Below are positions 42,013-52,900 of a DNA stretch of 64,000 bases, in pieces (the first letter of the stretch is position 1; each line of letters opens with the position of its first letter). The notes below the pieces were generated by a model, which did no database searches, was not told where the DNA came from, and worked only from the letters and a program-made list of their open reading frames with translations. Origin of the DNA: Meconema thalassinum (lineage: Eukaryota > Arthropoda > Insecta > Orthoptera > Tettigoniidae); assembly GCA_946902985.2 (NCBI GenBank), contig OX336389.2, positions 344,074,444 to 344,138,443 of the forward strand. The letters run 5' to 3'. The position numbers were made by a program, and so were the translations under genes.

Positions 42013-43821
42013 TCAGAGAGGGTCAAGTGAGGTGTCACAGGACTTAGAATGATTAACGCTTTTCCATGACTAATGAATTTACCCCAAAAATCCAAAACAG
42101 CAAGGTCACTGACCTGAGATTTTATAAACTAAGAATCGGATATCACCATGTGAGGTGTCATAGGACTTAGAATGGTCTCCATTTCCCATAACCAATGAAT
42201 TTACCCAAAATACCCAATACATCAAGGTCATCGACCTGAGATTTTATGAACTAATAAGCGGATACGAACATGTGAGATGTTTACCATGAGTGATGAAACA
42301 TAGCTAGTTAGAGAAAGAATTATTTTAGGCTACATGTATGGTGACTGAGAAGTCTTTCACCATTGGAACTTGTTTTTCAGATCAAACTGCAGTACAGAGA
42401 GAGTATAGGTTGCAGGTATGGGCTAATAAATGACAAACGGTGTACACAAAATCTGATTTATCGATTCAAGGATTAAGAGTAGACTATCTTTAATTGATTG
42501 GTTAAAGAGGATAGCTAAAATATAAAATGGTGACTACATCGAACTAAACTGATCCAAGCTGAATCAAACCCAACTAAACCGAACCAAACCTAATCAAAAA
42601 CTTGTAGGTGGATATGGTCATTGGTGATGTCAAAAAGGAAAGGGATAACGCTCTACCTATAGAGGGTTAGGTAAAGCTAGTGCATGGTGCTAATGCACAC
42701 ATCCAAGTACATGAACCTCACACAACTATCCTATGCTGTTTTTATGGGTTGACTGTTAAAACTTGCTCAGTGGTTACTGGGACAAGATGGTCGCTCAACA
42801 CATCAAGCTTTAAATACTTGAGGCTAATAATCTAATAATCTGTTCTAAACTAAACTGTCTTGCTGGTAATGCTTACACAGTAGGTAGATGACAGAAATGC
42901 TTGGCTAACAGAAATACAATCATTTCCGGTTGTTTAATGTTGCCAACTAACCGTTTTGTGCTGCAGCGGCGAGCACATGTGCCTCTTGCACTAGAGATTT
43001 TAACTCGTTTTCCAGCTTCAAGGCCTAGAACGAATCAAACTAAGAAAGTAGGACATGGTGGCACAGTGGTTAAGCTGTTGGCCTTTAACTAAGGTAAACT
43101 AGGGTTTGATTTCAGGTTAATATGAATGTCATAAACATATAAAAAGCAGAGCTAATGTTTAAAACCGATTACACTTGCCTCTTTTCAATTTATTACTTGG
43201 ATTACAAAATACAAGGGCGGACTGAGTTTGATATACAGTTAATGCTATCTATCACACACTAGACCGTAAGAAAGCCAAGAGAGCAAAATGCGTAGGTAGA
43301 GTAGTGGTAAAATCGCTATATGTAGAGAACTACTAGCGGTTTTATGAACTGACAAATCTATGTCACATAAACAGTGTAGGTTACAATTCAGCAACCATAA
43401 TTTGTATCTTGTGGAACAGAGAAAATACACCTTTGCCTTGATGGATAACAAATGTGTGCAGACGAATGACCTACGCATTAGCCTACCATGCGGTTATAAC
43501 CACGAGGAGGAGGTGTGATTTCTATATTTTATTGTTTAGAAACATGGCTTTTTGTAATCAGTAGATTTAGTATTTTGTAAATATTCATTTTTGTAATTGT
43601 AAATAGTTAATTTTTGTAAATAGTGGATTCCATTTTTTGTAATGGTAAATGTTAAATGTATAACTAAAAGTTCTTTGGGATGAGTGTGCAGGTTAATGAT
43701 GTTTCTAGAGATAAATAGAGTGGTTGTGTTTGTTTTTAAAGACAGGTATGGTTGTGTGTGAATGTATGTTTACTCAGAAAAAGAGTGTGAGAGAGAGAGT
43801 GTGTAAAACAGCCTTACCTGC

Positions 43822-43856
<35 letters not shown>

Positions 43857-43952
43857 ACCTCTATGTTTTTGCAAACACATAGACAGACTGTATGTATACT
43901 GAAAAAAGGTTTGTAAACACTCAAGTCCACAAGACTAATTAAATTAGTAACT
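42013..43952. other. P2 region without recognisable genes
   Basis: No domain found on either strand. A candidate small exon lies at 42381-42416 (acceptor TTGTTTTTCAG, donor GCAG|GTATGG). A decayed tRNA-like fragment lies at about 43055-43115 ('gtggcacagtggttaag', 'agggtttgatttc'). A (GTA)n microsatellite lies at 43821-43855. Confidence 0.45.
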
Positions 43953-44037
43953 ACCAGATTGACCGAGTGGTTAAGGTGTTTGACTTAAGATCAAATTTCC
44001 TGTACAAGGAAGCAAGGGTTCGAATCCCTTATCTTAC
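43953..44037 (+). tRNA. tRNA-Leu(UAA)-like gene inside P2
   Basis: Perfect anticodon arm TTTGA-CTTAAGA-TCAAA with anticodon TAA, a long variable arm (TTCCT...AGGAA) as in class II leucine tRNAs, a perfect T arm AAGGG-TTCGAAT-CCCTT, and a D arm with GAGTGGTTAA. Only four of seven acceptor pairs form (GAT/ATC and one A-T), so it may be a pseudogene. A and B boxes are good. Confidence 0.5.
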
Positions 44038-44459
44038 ATAACTATTGCCTTGACATGACTTGATCACACTGTATTATTATGATGCTCGGTACTCAAACCA
44101 TGATTGGAGTGCATTGTTTAAGACCACTCTCTTTCCGAACATAGTCAGAGACTGTTGATGGTTAACAATTGCAATAATAGTGGGACATGGGGATAGCAAT
44201 TAAGAAAAACAGACAATACCCATACACAATTTTTATTTATTTAATGTAAGTACTTGTACAATAGTTATATAGAAAATACAACTTTCTTTTGTCTATTACT
44301 ATCTAGTCCTTTTCGATCCACTTGCATATCAAGGGCAGATGACTTTGTAGTTCAGCCCCTTAAAACAACAACAACACTACCTCTTGCATAGTCTGTGATG
44401 TTGATGACTTGAGACGTGGAAGATGGATTAAACATAACTTTTACAACAGGGGTTAAATG

Positions 44460-44756
44460 TTACTCAATAAACAATGCACTATTTTGAGTAGCAACATCTT
44501 TCTCTTGTACTAACTTGTTAGCATTCTGATGATTTTTTGTCAACACCATCAGTGTTTTGTCTGGAGCACTACATTGATGATCACTCACACTTAAAACCAC
44601 ACCATTTCTACTTTTCATATTGCCTCGACATCTTGTTGACCTCTGTTTTGAGCATCGCCAGAATATTATTCCTTTTACATTTTGTCGTCTATAGTTATAG
44701 GAGTAGCCTTTAGAGAGTACACGTTGTTTACCTCGGTTAGTTATAGTAAGTTCCAT
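44460..44756 (-). CDS. FLYWCH zinc-finger protein 1 (P2), truncated
   Basis: 98 codons from ATG 44756. FLYWCH domain with KGYSYNYRR, IFWRCSKQR, second Cys and DHQC, followed by a linker (APDKTLMVLTKNHQNANK) that stops early; the acidic and C-terminal parts seen in its paralogues are missing, so it is probably truncated. Strongly similar to 45117-45816 and to the P1 protein. The region immediately upstream (44862-45065) is a minisatellite of TTTGCTACCAC units, one base from the P1 unit. Confidence 0.7.
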   Translation of the reverse strand: MELTITNRGKQRVLSKGYSYNYRRQNVKGIIFWRCSKQRSTRCRGNMKSRNGVVLSVSDHQCSAPDKTLMVLTKNHQNANKLVQEKDVATQNSALFIE

Positions 44757-44861
44757 AGTAGCAACTAACCTGTTAGTATGATTTGCACACTACAAAGGTT
44801 ATATCTGTTCTGGTAATAGAATTATTTAGCGTTGGCTTTTATATTTAATATGTACAGTTTA

Positions 44862-45065
44862 AAGTGATAGAAAAGTGGTAGAAACGTGGTAGCAAAGTGG
44901 TAGACAAGTGGTAGACAATTGGTAACAAAGTGGTAGAAAAGTGATAGCAAAGTGGTAGCAAAGTGGTAGAAAAGTGGCAGAAAAGTAGTAGAAAAGTGGT
45001 AGCAAAGTGGTAGAAAAGTGGTAGCAAACTAGAAAAGTGGTAGCAAAGTGGTAGCAAAGTGATAG
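44862..45065 (-). repeat. TTTGCTACCAC minisatellite
   Basis: On the minus strand, 11-bp units TTTGCTACCAC and TTTTCTACCAC repeated about 18 times, ending about 100 bp upstream of the FLYWCH-1 start. The unit matches the P1 array (TTTGCTCCCAC) at 10 of 11 positions. Confidence 0.9.
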
Positions 45066-45116
45066 AAAATATTACATGTATTGTTAAGAAATAGTTTAAG
45101 CGATTACATGGATTCA

Positions 45117-45816
45117 TTACACAATAATTTTAGCATGACGAAGCTCATTTTCTATATCCAATAGTTCTTCCTCATATTTAGTATGACCAGCCTGTTGGCA
45201 GGCATGCAAGTGCTGAAGCCGCTGGATTAGCTTACTGGGATTGTTCCAGTAAACAAATTTGACAAATGACTTTTTAGGGGTAAACAGAGCATTGCCATTA
45301 TCTTTATCATCATCATCATCCTCAGCATCTCTGTCACTATTATTATAATCACCATCATTGCGATCAACTTAATCCTCAACATCACTAAAACTATTCAATT
45401 CCTTTTGTTTCTTTTCCACAGAGACCTCTCCCATAGTCTGTGTTGACGCTGATAGTGTTGAGGGTTTCTTAGACGTTGACAACTGTCCTAACATGACTTT
45501 TTGAGGACATGATAAGTACTTTTGAACACACACTACACTATCTTGAACAGCAATATCGTTTTCTTGAACTTGCTTTTTAGCATTTTCATGATTTTTTGTA
45601 AACAGCAACCGTGGTTTGTTTGGAGCACTACATTGATGAACACTCACACTTAAAACCTTTCCATTTTTACTTTTTTAGATTGCCTCGACATTTTGTTGAC
45701 CTCTCTTTCGAGCATCGCCAGAATATTATTCCATTCACATTCTGACGATTATAGTTATAAGAGTAGCCTTGATAGAGTGCACGTTGCCTACCTTTGTTGG
45801 TTGTAGTAAGTTCCAT
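45117..45816 (-). pseudogene. FLYWCH zinc-finger protein 2 (P2), broken
   Basis: ATG at 45816. The FLYWCH domain (QGYSYNYNRQ, IFWRCSKER, HQC) is hit by a frame break near 45675, and an in-frame TAA follows NSFSDVED at about 45369. Beyond it the frame runs on through an Asp/Asn-rich acidic stretch to a C-terminal module (YWNNPSKLIQRLQHLHACQQ, then EEELLDIENELR) ending at 45117. That module, with its Trp-x2-Pro ... Leu-x-Arg-Leu ... Glu-Leu pattern, recurs in my memory of repeat-borne insect proteins; its function is unknown. STQT near 45435-45446 mirrors KATQT of the P1 protein. Upstream lies a third minisatellite (45890 onward). Confidence 0.7.
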
Positions 45817-45847
45817 AGTAGTAACTGACCTGTCAGTATGATGTTCA

Positions 45848-47366
45848 CGCTATAAATGTTACAACTGTTCTGGTGATAGAGTGACTTACCATAAGCTTAT
45901 ATATTGGCTTATGTTTTGGCTTTTATGTCGGCTTATGTATTGGCTTTTGCGTCGGCTTTTGTATTGGCTTGCGTATTGGCTTTTGTCTTGGCTTACATAT
46001 CGGCTTTTCTGTTGGCTTATTTGATAAGTTATTTTTCAACAGATGCATGTATTAAACAGTATGTTGATATATACAGCTTACGACGTACCAAAGGAGATTA
46101 TGACATGCAAAATAAACAATGGCTTTTGTGTGTGTGTGTTGGTTTTTATGTTGGCTTATGTATTGGCTTTAGTGTTTGCTTTTGCGTTGGCTTTTGTATT
46201 GGCTTATGTATTGGCTTTTGTGTTGGCTTATATCGGCTTTTTGTGTGTTGGCTTATTTGACAAGTTATATTTGTCAATGTATTTAGTGGATTTTTTTCTT
46301 GGTTTTGGAAAGTATCTCAAAGAAAGGAAATATTTAAAGACTTAACCTCAGCACACCTAACATAACCGAACTTTGCCTAACTTAACCTTGTCACGTGACA
46401 TGTTCTACAAGTTTAGACTTCCTTAAGACTGACTATGACGTCACACTTAGCTCACCTAACCATAGATCCATGACAAGAGAGCAATGAACCTATGCAAGAA
46501 CATCAGCGCTGGTCACCCGCCTGCCCCTACCTATGCAGAATGGAGGTGGGAAATATACCTTGTCATTCAAGCTATCCCTCACTCATGCCTCTGAGTAATG
46601 TAAAAACCACGCTATAAAGGTTACAACTGTTCTGGTGATAGAGCGACTTACCATAAGCTTATATATTGGCTTATGTTTTGGCTTTTATGTTGGGTTATGT
46701 ATTGGCTTTTGTGTCGGCTTTTGTATTGGCTTGCGTATTGGCTTTTGTGTTGGCTTACATATCGGCTTTTCTGTTGGCTTATTTGATAAGTTATTTTTCT
46801 ACAAATGCATGTATTAAACAGTATGTTGATATATACAGCTTACGACGTACCAAAGGAGATTATGACATGTAAAATAAACAATGGCTTGTGTGTGTGTTAG
46901 CTTTTATGTTGGCGTATGTATTGGCTTTTGTGTTTGCTTTTGCGTTGGCTTTTGTATTGGCTTATGTATTGGCTTTTGTGTTGGCTTATATCGGCTTTTG
47001 GTGTGTTGGCTTATTTGACAAGTTATTTTTGTCAATGTATTTAGTGGATTTTTTTTCTTGGTTTTGGAAAGTATCTCAAAGAAAGGAAATATTTAAAGAC
47101 TTAACCTCAGCACACCTAACATAACCGAACTTTGCCTAACTTAACCTTGTCACGTGACATGTTCTACAAGTTTAGACTTGCTTAAGACTGACTATGACGT
47201 CACACTTAGCTCACCTAACCATAGATCCATGGCAAGAGAGCAATGAACCTATGCAAGAACATCAGCGCTGGTCACCCGCCTGCCCCTACCTATGCAGAAT
47301 GGAGGTGGGAAATATACCTTGTCATTCAAGCTATCTCTCACTCATGCCTCTGAGTAATGTAAAAAC
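45848..47366 (+). repeat. 762-bp tandem duplication with embedded minisatellites
   Basis: 45848-46609 is repeated as 46610-47366 with few changes. Each copy holds two blocks of 12-bp units (TTGGCTTATGTA / TTGGCTTTTGTG), one inverted copy of the CRE/E-box module (46390-46458; 47150-47218) and a piece of BIR coding sequence. The valine/alanine/leucine-rich open frames across the blocks are by-products. Confidence 0.9.
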
Positions 47367-47574
47367 AAGTTACGATATGTGTGGTCTGTATGGTGTCAAT
47401 GGTGCTTCGGTGAGCAGCTCACCGTCAAAAACGTCTAGTTTAGAGACATTGGGGCATCATCGGTGCTATGGACGTTACAAACACAAAAGACTGTATTGTT
47501 GTATGAGTTGGTATCGTCCCTACCCCAAAATGATTAAAGCTTGTAATACGTGTTATGATAATAAAATGATGTAA
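47215..47574 (+). pseudogene. IAP fragment (partial BIR plus linker) in P2
   Basis: MQEHQRWSPACPYL carries the BIR His-x6-Cys half; GNIPCHSSY and DMCGLYGVNG align with GNIPLYSFY and DICGPYAIDS in the linker of the P1 IAP. The N-terminal C-x2-C half and the second BIR and RING are absent; the tail (CCMSWYRPYPKMIKACNTCY) is unfamiliar. The same BIR piece occurs in the first tandem copy (about 46487-46570). It shows P2 once carried an IAP like that of P1. Confidence 0.65.
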
Positions 47575-47743
47575 TAAAAATATTTTGTGGTTGTTAATAT
47601 TATTTCACATGTCCCCTGTTCTTCTCTAACCTCAATAGTGACTAGTCAGTGATGGAATGGAATGTAAGTAAATGTCATGAGTACACCTTACTGGACGATT
47701 GTCAGTCTGTGGTCAGTTGGACTTGGTCCAGACAAGGGTGAAC

Positions 47744-48250
47744 ATGATACGCACACTGATTGTGGATTATCAAGGGTTTAAAATTGGAGATAACAAATTT
47801 ATATTTAAAGAAGTGGCCATCATTGATTGTTCCACTTTTTGGATATCGCAAGCTACCCATTTAGTGTTTAAACCACCTTATGCGTTTGATTTGTTGTGTG
47901 AAAAAGACCGTAAACAAACCCAGTGGATTGAAACTCATATGCAACTAGACTGGAAGCAAGGAACCATTTCATATAAGCACCTGGACATGGTCATGAAAGC
48001 CCACTTGTCTTCTGCCCATGTGGTATTTGTGAAAGGTAGTGAAAAACGTCAATGGCTACAACCATTCTTGGCGTCTTACTGTCAATGTATCGATTTAATG
48101 GACTTGGGCTGTCCCTCGCTGCAAACACTCATGGACCACTGCCCCTGTGACAACATTACCCATAATGCCTTGGCACAGGTGTGGCAATTGTTTCATTGGC
48201 TAACCACCAATGCCTGCTGTGAATTGTTAAATAATGCTACCTGTGAATGA
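47744..48250 (+). CDS. Exonuclease/RNase H-fold-like protein (P2)
   Basis: 168 aa from ATG 47744 (open codons upstream lack a better start). It begins IRTLIVDYQGFKIG and FIFKEVAII, then has VVFVKGSEKRQWL, CIDLMDLGCPS and a final C-x-C / H ... LAQVWQLFHWL block. The spacing of the first Asp, the central VKG-x-EK block and the late His resembles DEDDh-type 3'-5' exonuclease folds, but the first motif is Asp-x-Gln-Gly rather than Asp-x-Glu, so catalysis is doubtful. I recognise the pattern from uncharacterised insect repeat proteins, not from a named family. Its stop overlaps the next ATG (ATGA). Confidence 0.5.
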   Translation: MIRTLIVDYQGFKIGDNKFIFKEVAIIDCSTFWISQATHLVFKPPYAFDLLCEKDRKQTQWIETHMQLDWKQGTISYKHLDMVMKAHLSSAHVVFVKGSEKRQWLQPFLASYCQCIDLMDLGCPSLQTLMDHCPCDNITHNALAQVWQLFHWLTTNACCELLNNATCE

Positions 48251-48600
48251 CACCAGTGAGATTTCTACAAGCGACGAGTAAACATCTACATTATACCACG
48301 GAGAAAGGGGATGCTACCGATAAAGCCATTGGCAAATTCTTTGTGTGTAAAAGGAAACTAGACAGTTTTACCAAAGAAGAATTATTGACTCTTCCAAAAT
48401 CGTTCATTTATTATGTGGCAGCAAATGCAGTGAAAGAAATCTGGCAACATGTACCAAAATCATGGACTCAAAACCCTGTGTTAAGTGAATTGCAACCATG
48501 TACAGATTATGATCACCATAAGCAAGTGGCCATGGCAAAAATACCTTTCTATGCGACAGTGTGCTACTTGTCAGCTGGTCAAACTCTATCACGGTCATAA
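48247..48600 (+). CDS. Unknown P2 protein with possible zinc-binding tail
   Basis: 117 codons from ATG 48247, overlapping the preceding stop by ATGA. Visible segments: FFVCKRKLDSFTKEELLTLP and a helical YYVAANAVKEIWQHVP stretch. In frame +2 just before its end, CATCQLVKLYHGHKSQC (about 48560-48610) has a C-x2-C ... H ... C pattern that would follow naturally, so a frame break near 48555 is likely and the true protein probably continued to about 48760. No family recognised. Confidence 0.4.
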   Translation: MTPVRFLQATSKHLHYTTEKGDATDKAIGKFFVCKRKLDSFTKEELLTLPKSFIYYVAANAVKEIWQHVPKSWTQNPVLSELQPCTDYDHHKQVAMAKIPFYATVCYLSAGQTLSRS

Positions 48601-48641
48601 AAGTCAGTGTAAAGACTTTGTTTCTTCATTCTACGGGCGTG

Positions 48642-48956
48642 ATGGCGAGAAAAAAGCAACAACATCAGCATCATCTACAGAGGAGGAAGAGAAAAATCAA
48701 ACCTTTTCTCCACCTATGGAAAAGGATATGCCAGACTTGTACTGGTCATGGCGTCATTGACAAAGTCATTCAATACTTACCTTTTGAAATCCATCTTCCT
48801 GGTTATCGTTTTTGTGGTCCTAGAACTTGTCTTGAAGAACCTTTGCAGCGTGGTGATATACCTATTAATCCTTTTGGATCGAGCATGCACCTTTCTTATC
48901 GCCATACGCATTCTGCATTAAGACGTGTAGCGGATAAAGTATCGTTGAAAAGCTAA
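48642..48956 (+). pseudogene. Phospholipase A2-like protein (parvovirus/adintovirus type), damaged
   Basis: 104 codons from ATG 48642 with a very basic N-terminus (ARKKQQHQHHLQRRKRK). The second half shows the virus-type PLA2 signature: LPFEIHLPGYRFCGP (calcium-loop region) and RGDIPINP. Such domains, known from parvovirus capsid proteins and related DNA elements, cut membrane lipids during particle entry. Just after INP the reading is damaged: the expected Asp-x-x-Cys helix with the catalytic His-Asp pair is not readable in this frame, and the conserved SY-R-H stretch resumes afterwards. A small indel is the simplest explanation. Inferred inactive. Its presence ties P2 to virion-forming ancestors. 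Confidence 0.65.
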
Positions 48957-49968
48957 ATAACGTTTGACATCCTGTGATGTCTGAATGGGAGAGAGGTTGG
49001 CAGCCCTCATTGTGATTAGTGCCATAAAAGGAAAGTTAATGATAAGTGGACATGAACATTGAAAAGGATTGAGGAATTGGTATTTTCTTTGTATTCTATT
49101 TTTGTAAAGCCCTATTTGTTGTGAAATAAAAACAAGGTTTACAAGATCACAAGGTCTTTTAATTTTAAAAATGGTGATAGCCATTTCTTCATTTTCATTT
49201 TTTTACACATGAATATTTACAATTTCCACTTCCCCTTTTTACATTCCCCTTGTTTAGTTCACACATTCTGTACATTTTTTGTTGTGAAATAAAAATAAGG
49301 TTCACCAGATCACAATGTCTTTTAATTCTAAAAATGGCAATAGTCATTTCTTCATTTTCATTTTTTTCACACATGAATATTTACAATTTCCACTTTACAT
49401 TTTTTTACATTCCCCTTGTTTAGTTCACACATTCTGTACATTTTTTGCTGTGAAATAAAAATAAGGTTCACCAGATCACTATATCTTTTAATTTAAAAAA
49501 ATGGTGATAGTCATTTCATTTTTTCACACATGGATATTTACAATTTCCACTTTTTCATTTTTTACATTCTCTTTGTTTAGTTTACACATTCTGTATATTT
49601 TTGTTGTTGTGAAATAAAAACAAGGTTTACCAGATCACAATGTCTTTTAATTTGAAAATGGTGATAGCCATTTCACTTTTTCACACATGGATATTTACAA
49701 TGTCCACTTTACATTCTTTACATTTCCCTTGTTTAGTTCACACATTCTGTACATTTTTTAAAATCTTTTTCGTAATATACAAAAGCAAATATTTTACACT
49801 AAAATGTATTACTTATCTTATTTTTTACTAAACTACAGTAGCCTTAGATTATACATTCTACTTTCAGTTTTTTACAAAAAATATTACAATATAAAACACA
49901 CTACAAATATTACAATATAGTGATCATTAGACTTAAGTAAAGTAATGGTCGTCAATGCGACTGTTTCC
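48957..49968. repeat. Intergenic region with four 160-166-bp tandem units
   Basis: Units start at 49121, 49284, 49450 and 49609 with GTGAAATAAAAA-AAGG and contain CACATTCTGTACATTTTT. Each contains AATAAA on the plus strand, downstream of the 47744-48956 genes, so the array multiplies a poly(A) signal between convergent gene sets. No coding capacity. Confidence 0.8.
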
Positions 49969-52900
49969 TCAAGCAAAAGTATCAAATGTGTTGGGTATAA
50001 TGAATCGTTTATTGTCTTCATTACTTAAAGCAACTTTGTTCAGCAAATTGGTATGTAGCTGATGATTTTTACTTCTAAATAGACACATTTTCTTATATAA
50101 TACAGGTGGGTTACTAACTATACAGTTTTTATAATCACTTATATCTAACTCTTTACTAACAACATTCTTTTTCACTCCTTTTAATTTTCTTACTACTACA
50201 TCATCAATTGTCATATAGCTGTATGATTTAGATTTTGTGCCTACAAAGGTGTCTATAATAACACCAGCACACTCATCCTTAAATTTCCCAAGAAACTTTT
50301 TGTTTACTAGAGGTAAATGGTAAATATTATCCTCGGGATAGTCACTTGTATCAAACCTATTTAGCTCAGTTTTGATATCCTCATAAAAATCATTAGTTTT
50401 AAACTCATAAATAAAAGCATCTGTGTCTGTGTAGAGTAATTTAGCATTATCAAGATAGTTTTTCTTTACATAATCATAGTGAAATTCATACATAAGTGTT
50501 TTTGACAATTCCAGAATGGTGTAATCCACATATATGGGTTTGTTGAAAGTTACTTTAAGACGATTCATTTGTATTACAACTAAATCCTCATGAATAATTG
50601 AACAGCTATGAAAGTTAGGCTTGCTTATTAAGTTGCTCGCACCATACCTTTTACCATCATTCTCCCACTTTGTTATCAGCTTTACATCAACTCATTTATC
50701 AACATTCTCCATAGTCTTTCCAAAAACACTATTATTCATGAGTTTATAAAAATCTTTTTCAAACGCGTTTGTTGAATGTGTTCTTAAATGATTGTTTAGA
50801 TCAATATACGGTTTGAGCCATGCTGACTGATGAAATTGCAATACGCGATGAATTTTAGTTAATTTCAATCCATGCTGTAGACACTGTTTCATGTTTTGAT
50901 AATGTATTACATATTTACATTTACCATTTACATTAGCAATTAACATTTTTGTTCGTGATGTGATGTATGGAGATTTCACATTCTCAGGACAAAATGGTAA
51001 TTCATTATGATCATCATGTAACTCTTTAGGGTACTCAAGATTTACCTCTAAAATATATCCTTCATCATCGTTATCATTAAGAGTGTCAACATGTAAGACA
51101 TCAATTTCAGGTTGTGTCAGCCAGCGAAAATCTTTCAGTGGTAGATATTGACTCATAGCCCAACCATATTGGTTATTTGCATCGAGGTAGACAATATACT
51201 TTGACTCTTCACAAGGGTTGTAACTAGGCATGTATTTATTATTCGCTTTAGAGTACCGTCCACTACATTGGCTTAATCCACCTCGAATTAATGATTTTAT
51301 AAAATGGATCATGTCTATAACAGTCATTAATTCTAAATTTACTTTCGTTTTTTTCAACATTGAACTGAAACTTAACCCAGGAGCAGTGAAATACTGACAA
51401 GGATCAAGGTCATAAGTTTCCATACAAACATTCCGAAAATTTTCAAAAACATCTGCTAATAATAACACATCTGTCTTTAAATATATGTCTGAAAATTCTC
51501 CTAAAGTTTGAATGTCAAACTGTGCCCATACACGTTGTGCATGTAAATATTCCTGATCACTGATATGACTTGTGTTTAAGGAACTGTAAAATTCATCTTT
51601 TGGTGGTAAAGAACACTCCTCAAGACGTACCACACAGTTAATATATTCGTAAGGGAACATACCCTTTTGACGAATCAAATTAAAATCATCTTCTTTAGGA
51701 AAGACTCGTTGAATTTCACAAAACTGATCTGATTTTAAATTACTAGCAAGCTTATCAAGACTACTCGGCATAAAGCGGAATGAATCTAAAAATTGCAGTT
51801 TTATCGTTTTCTTATTGTCAGTTTTGATGTATTTTGTGAACGATATGTATTGTTTCTTATTATTTGCAATCACATCAATTTTCACATCTGAAGCTCCAAA
51901 TTCTTTAACGATAAAGTGGTTATCGTATTTGCTACCGTTATGTAGAATGATTGGAATGAATTTACTTACTCTATAATTTAAATTACATTCTTGGTGAGCA
52001 GCACCACGATATTTCCGTGTTAAATGATCATGATCGCGAACCCTGTCTGTATATAAACATTCACCACATATAAAACAATTAGTTTCAGTTTCAAAATTCA
52101 TTTGCTCTGATGAAGTTAGTGGCTCCATTGGAATGATCGTATTTAAAATAGAGGATATACGGATGGCATCTTTCTCAAGCCTTTCCATAAAAACTTTAGG
52201 TGCATCAGGTCCTCTATACAGCTCAAACTTATTTAAAGAGTCATCGTAACTACACTTAATATAATATGCAAACCTAAAAGGTTCATGAATGTGAGTAGTG
52301 CTGGTGAAAGGCTGGGCTGGGTTCGATGAACATGTATTAAATGGTTTAGCAAAGCCTCAAAGTCAGCATATATAACAAATGGTACTCGAAGCTGTTTCTC
52401 ATAATCCTTAAATTTTAAAATGTTATTTTTAGGAGTCGGTAATACCGTACACACATGACTACATCCCCATTTTTGGTGTTGAGATAGTTGATCCTCTTTT
52501 CTAAAATATAGCAAGCAACCATCACACAACCACTTTTTAGATTTATCTTTTGATATCTGACTACCGATATGTCTACTTAAATGTTTTATCCAGCAATAGT
52601 GAGCATTTTCACCTTCGGTTATGTATAGTAAATTTACATGAGCATCCTTTTTTTCCTGAGTATAATATAGAGGGCCTACTATTCTCTTATTTTCAATTTC
52701 ATAAACATTAATACTTACATTGTTCAGCTCTTCAAAACGTTGAATGTCTTTTATTTCCATAGGAAATTCCATTTCTTTTAAATTCAACACTGTGGAATAG
52801 TGAGGATATGATGATGTTCTCTCCACATGTTCCACTGCTGGATGGAGAACTGAGGTTACAGCCCATGCAAAGCATGCGTCATCATTATTCATAACGTTCA

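Noticed and set aside
45904..47124. Hydrophobic LAFVLAYVLAF-type ORFs that look like membrane proteins
   Set aside because: They come from the 12-bp TTGGCTTATGTA array and appear in two overlapping frames.
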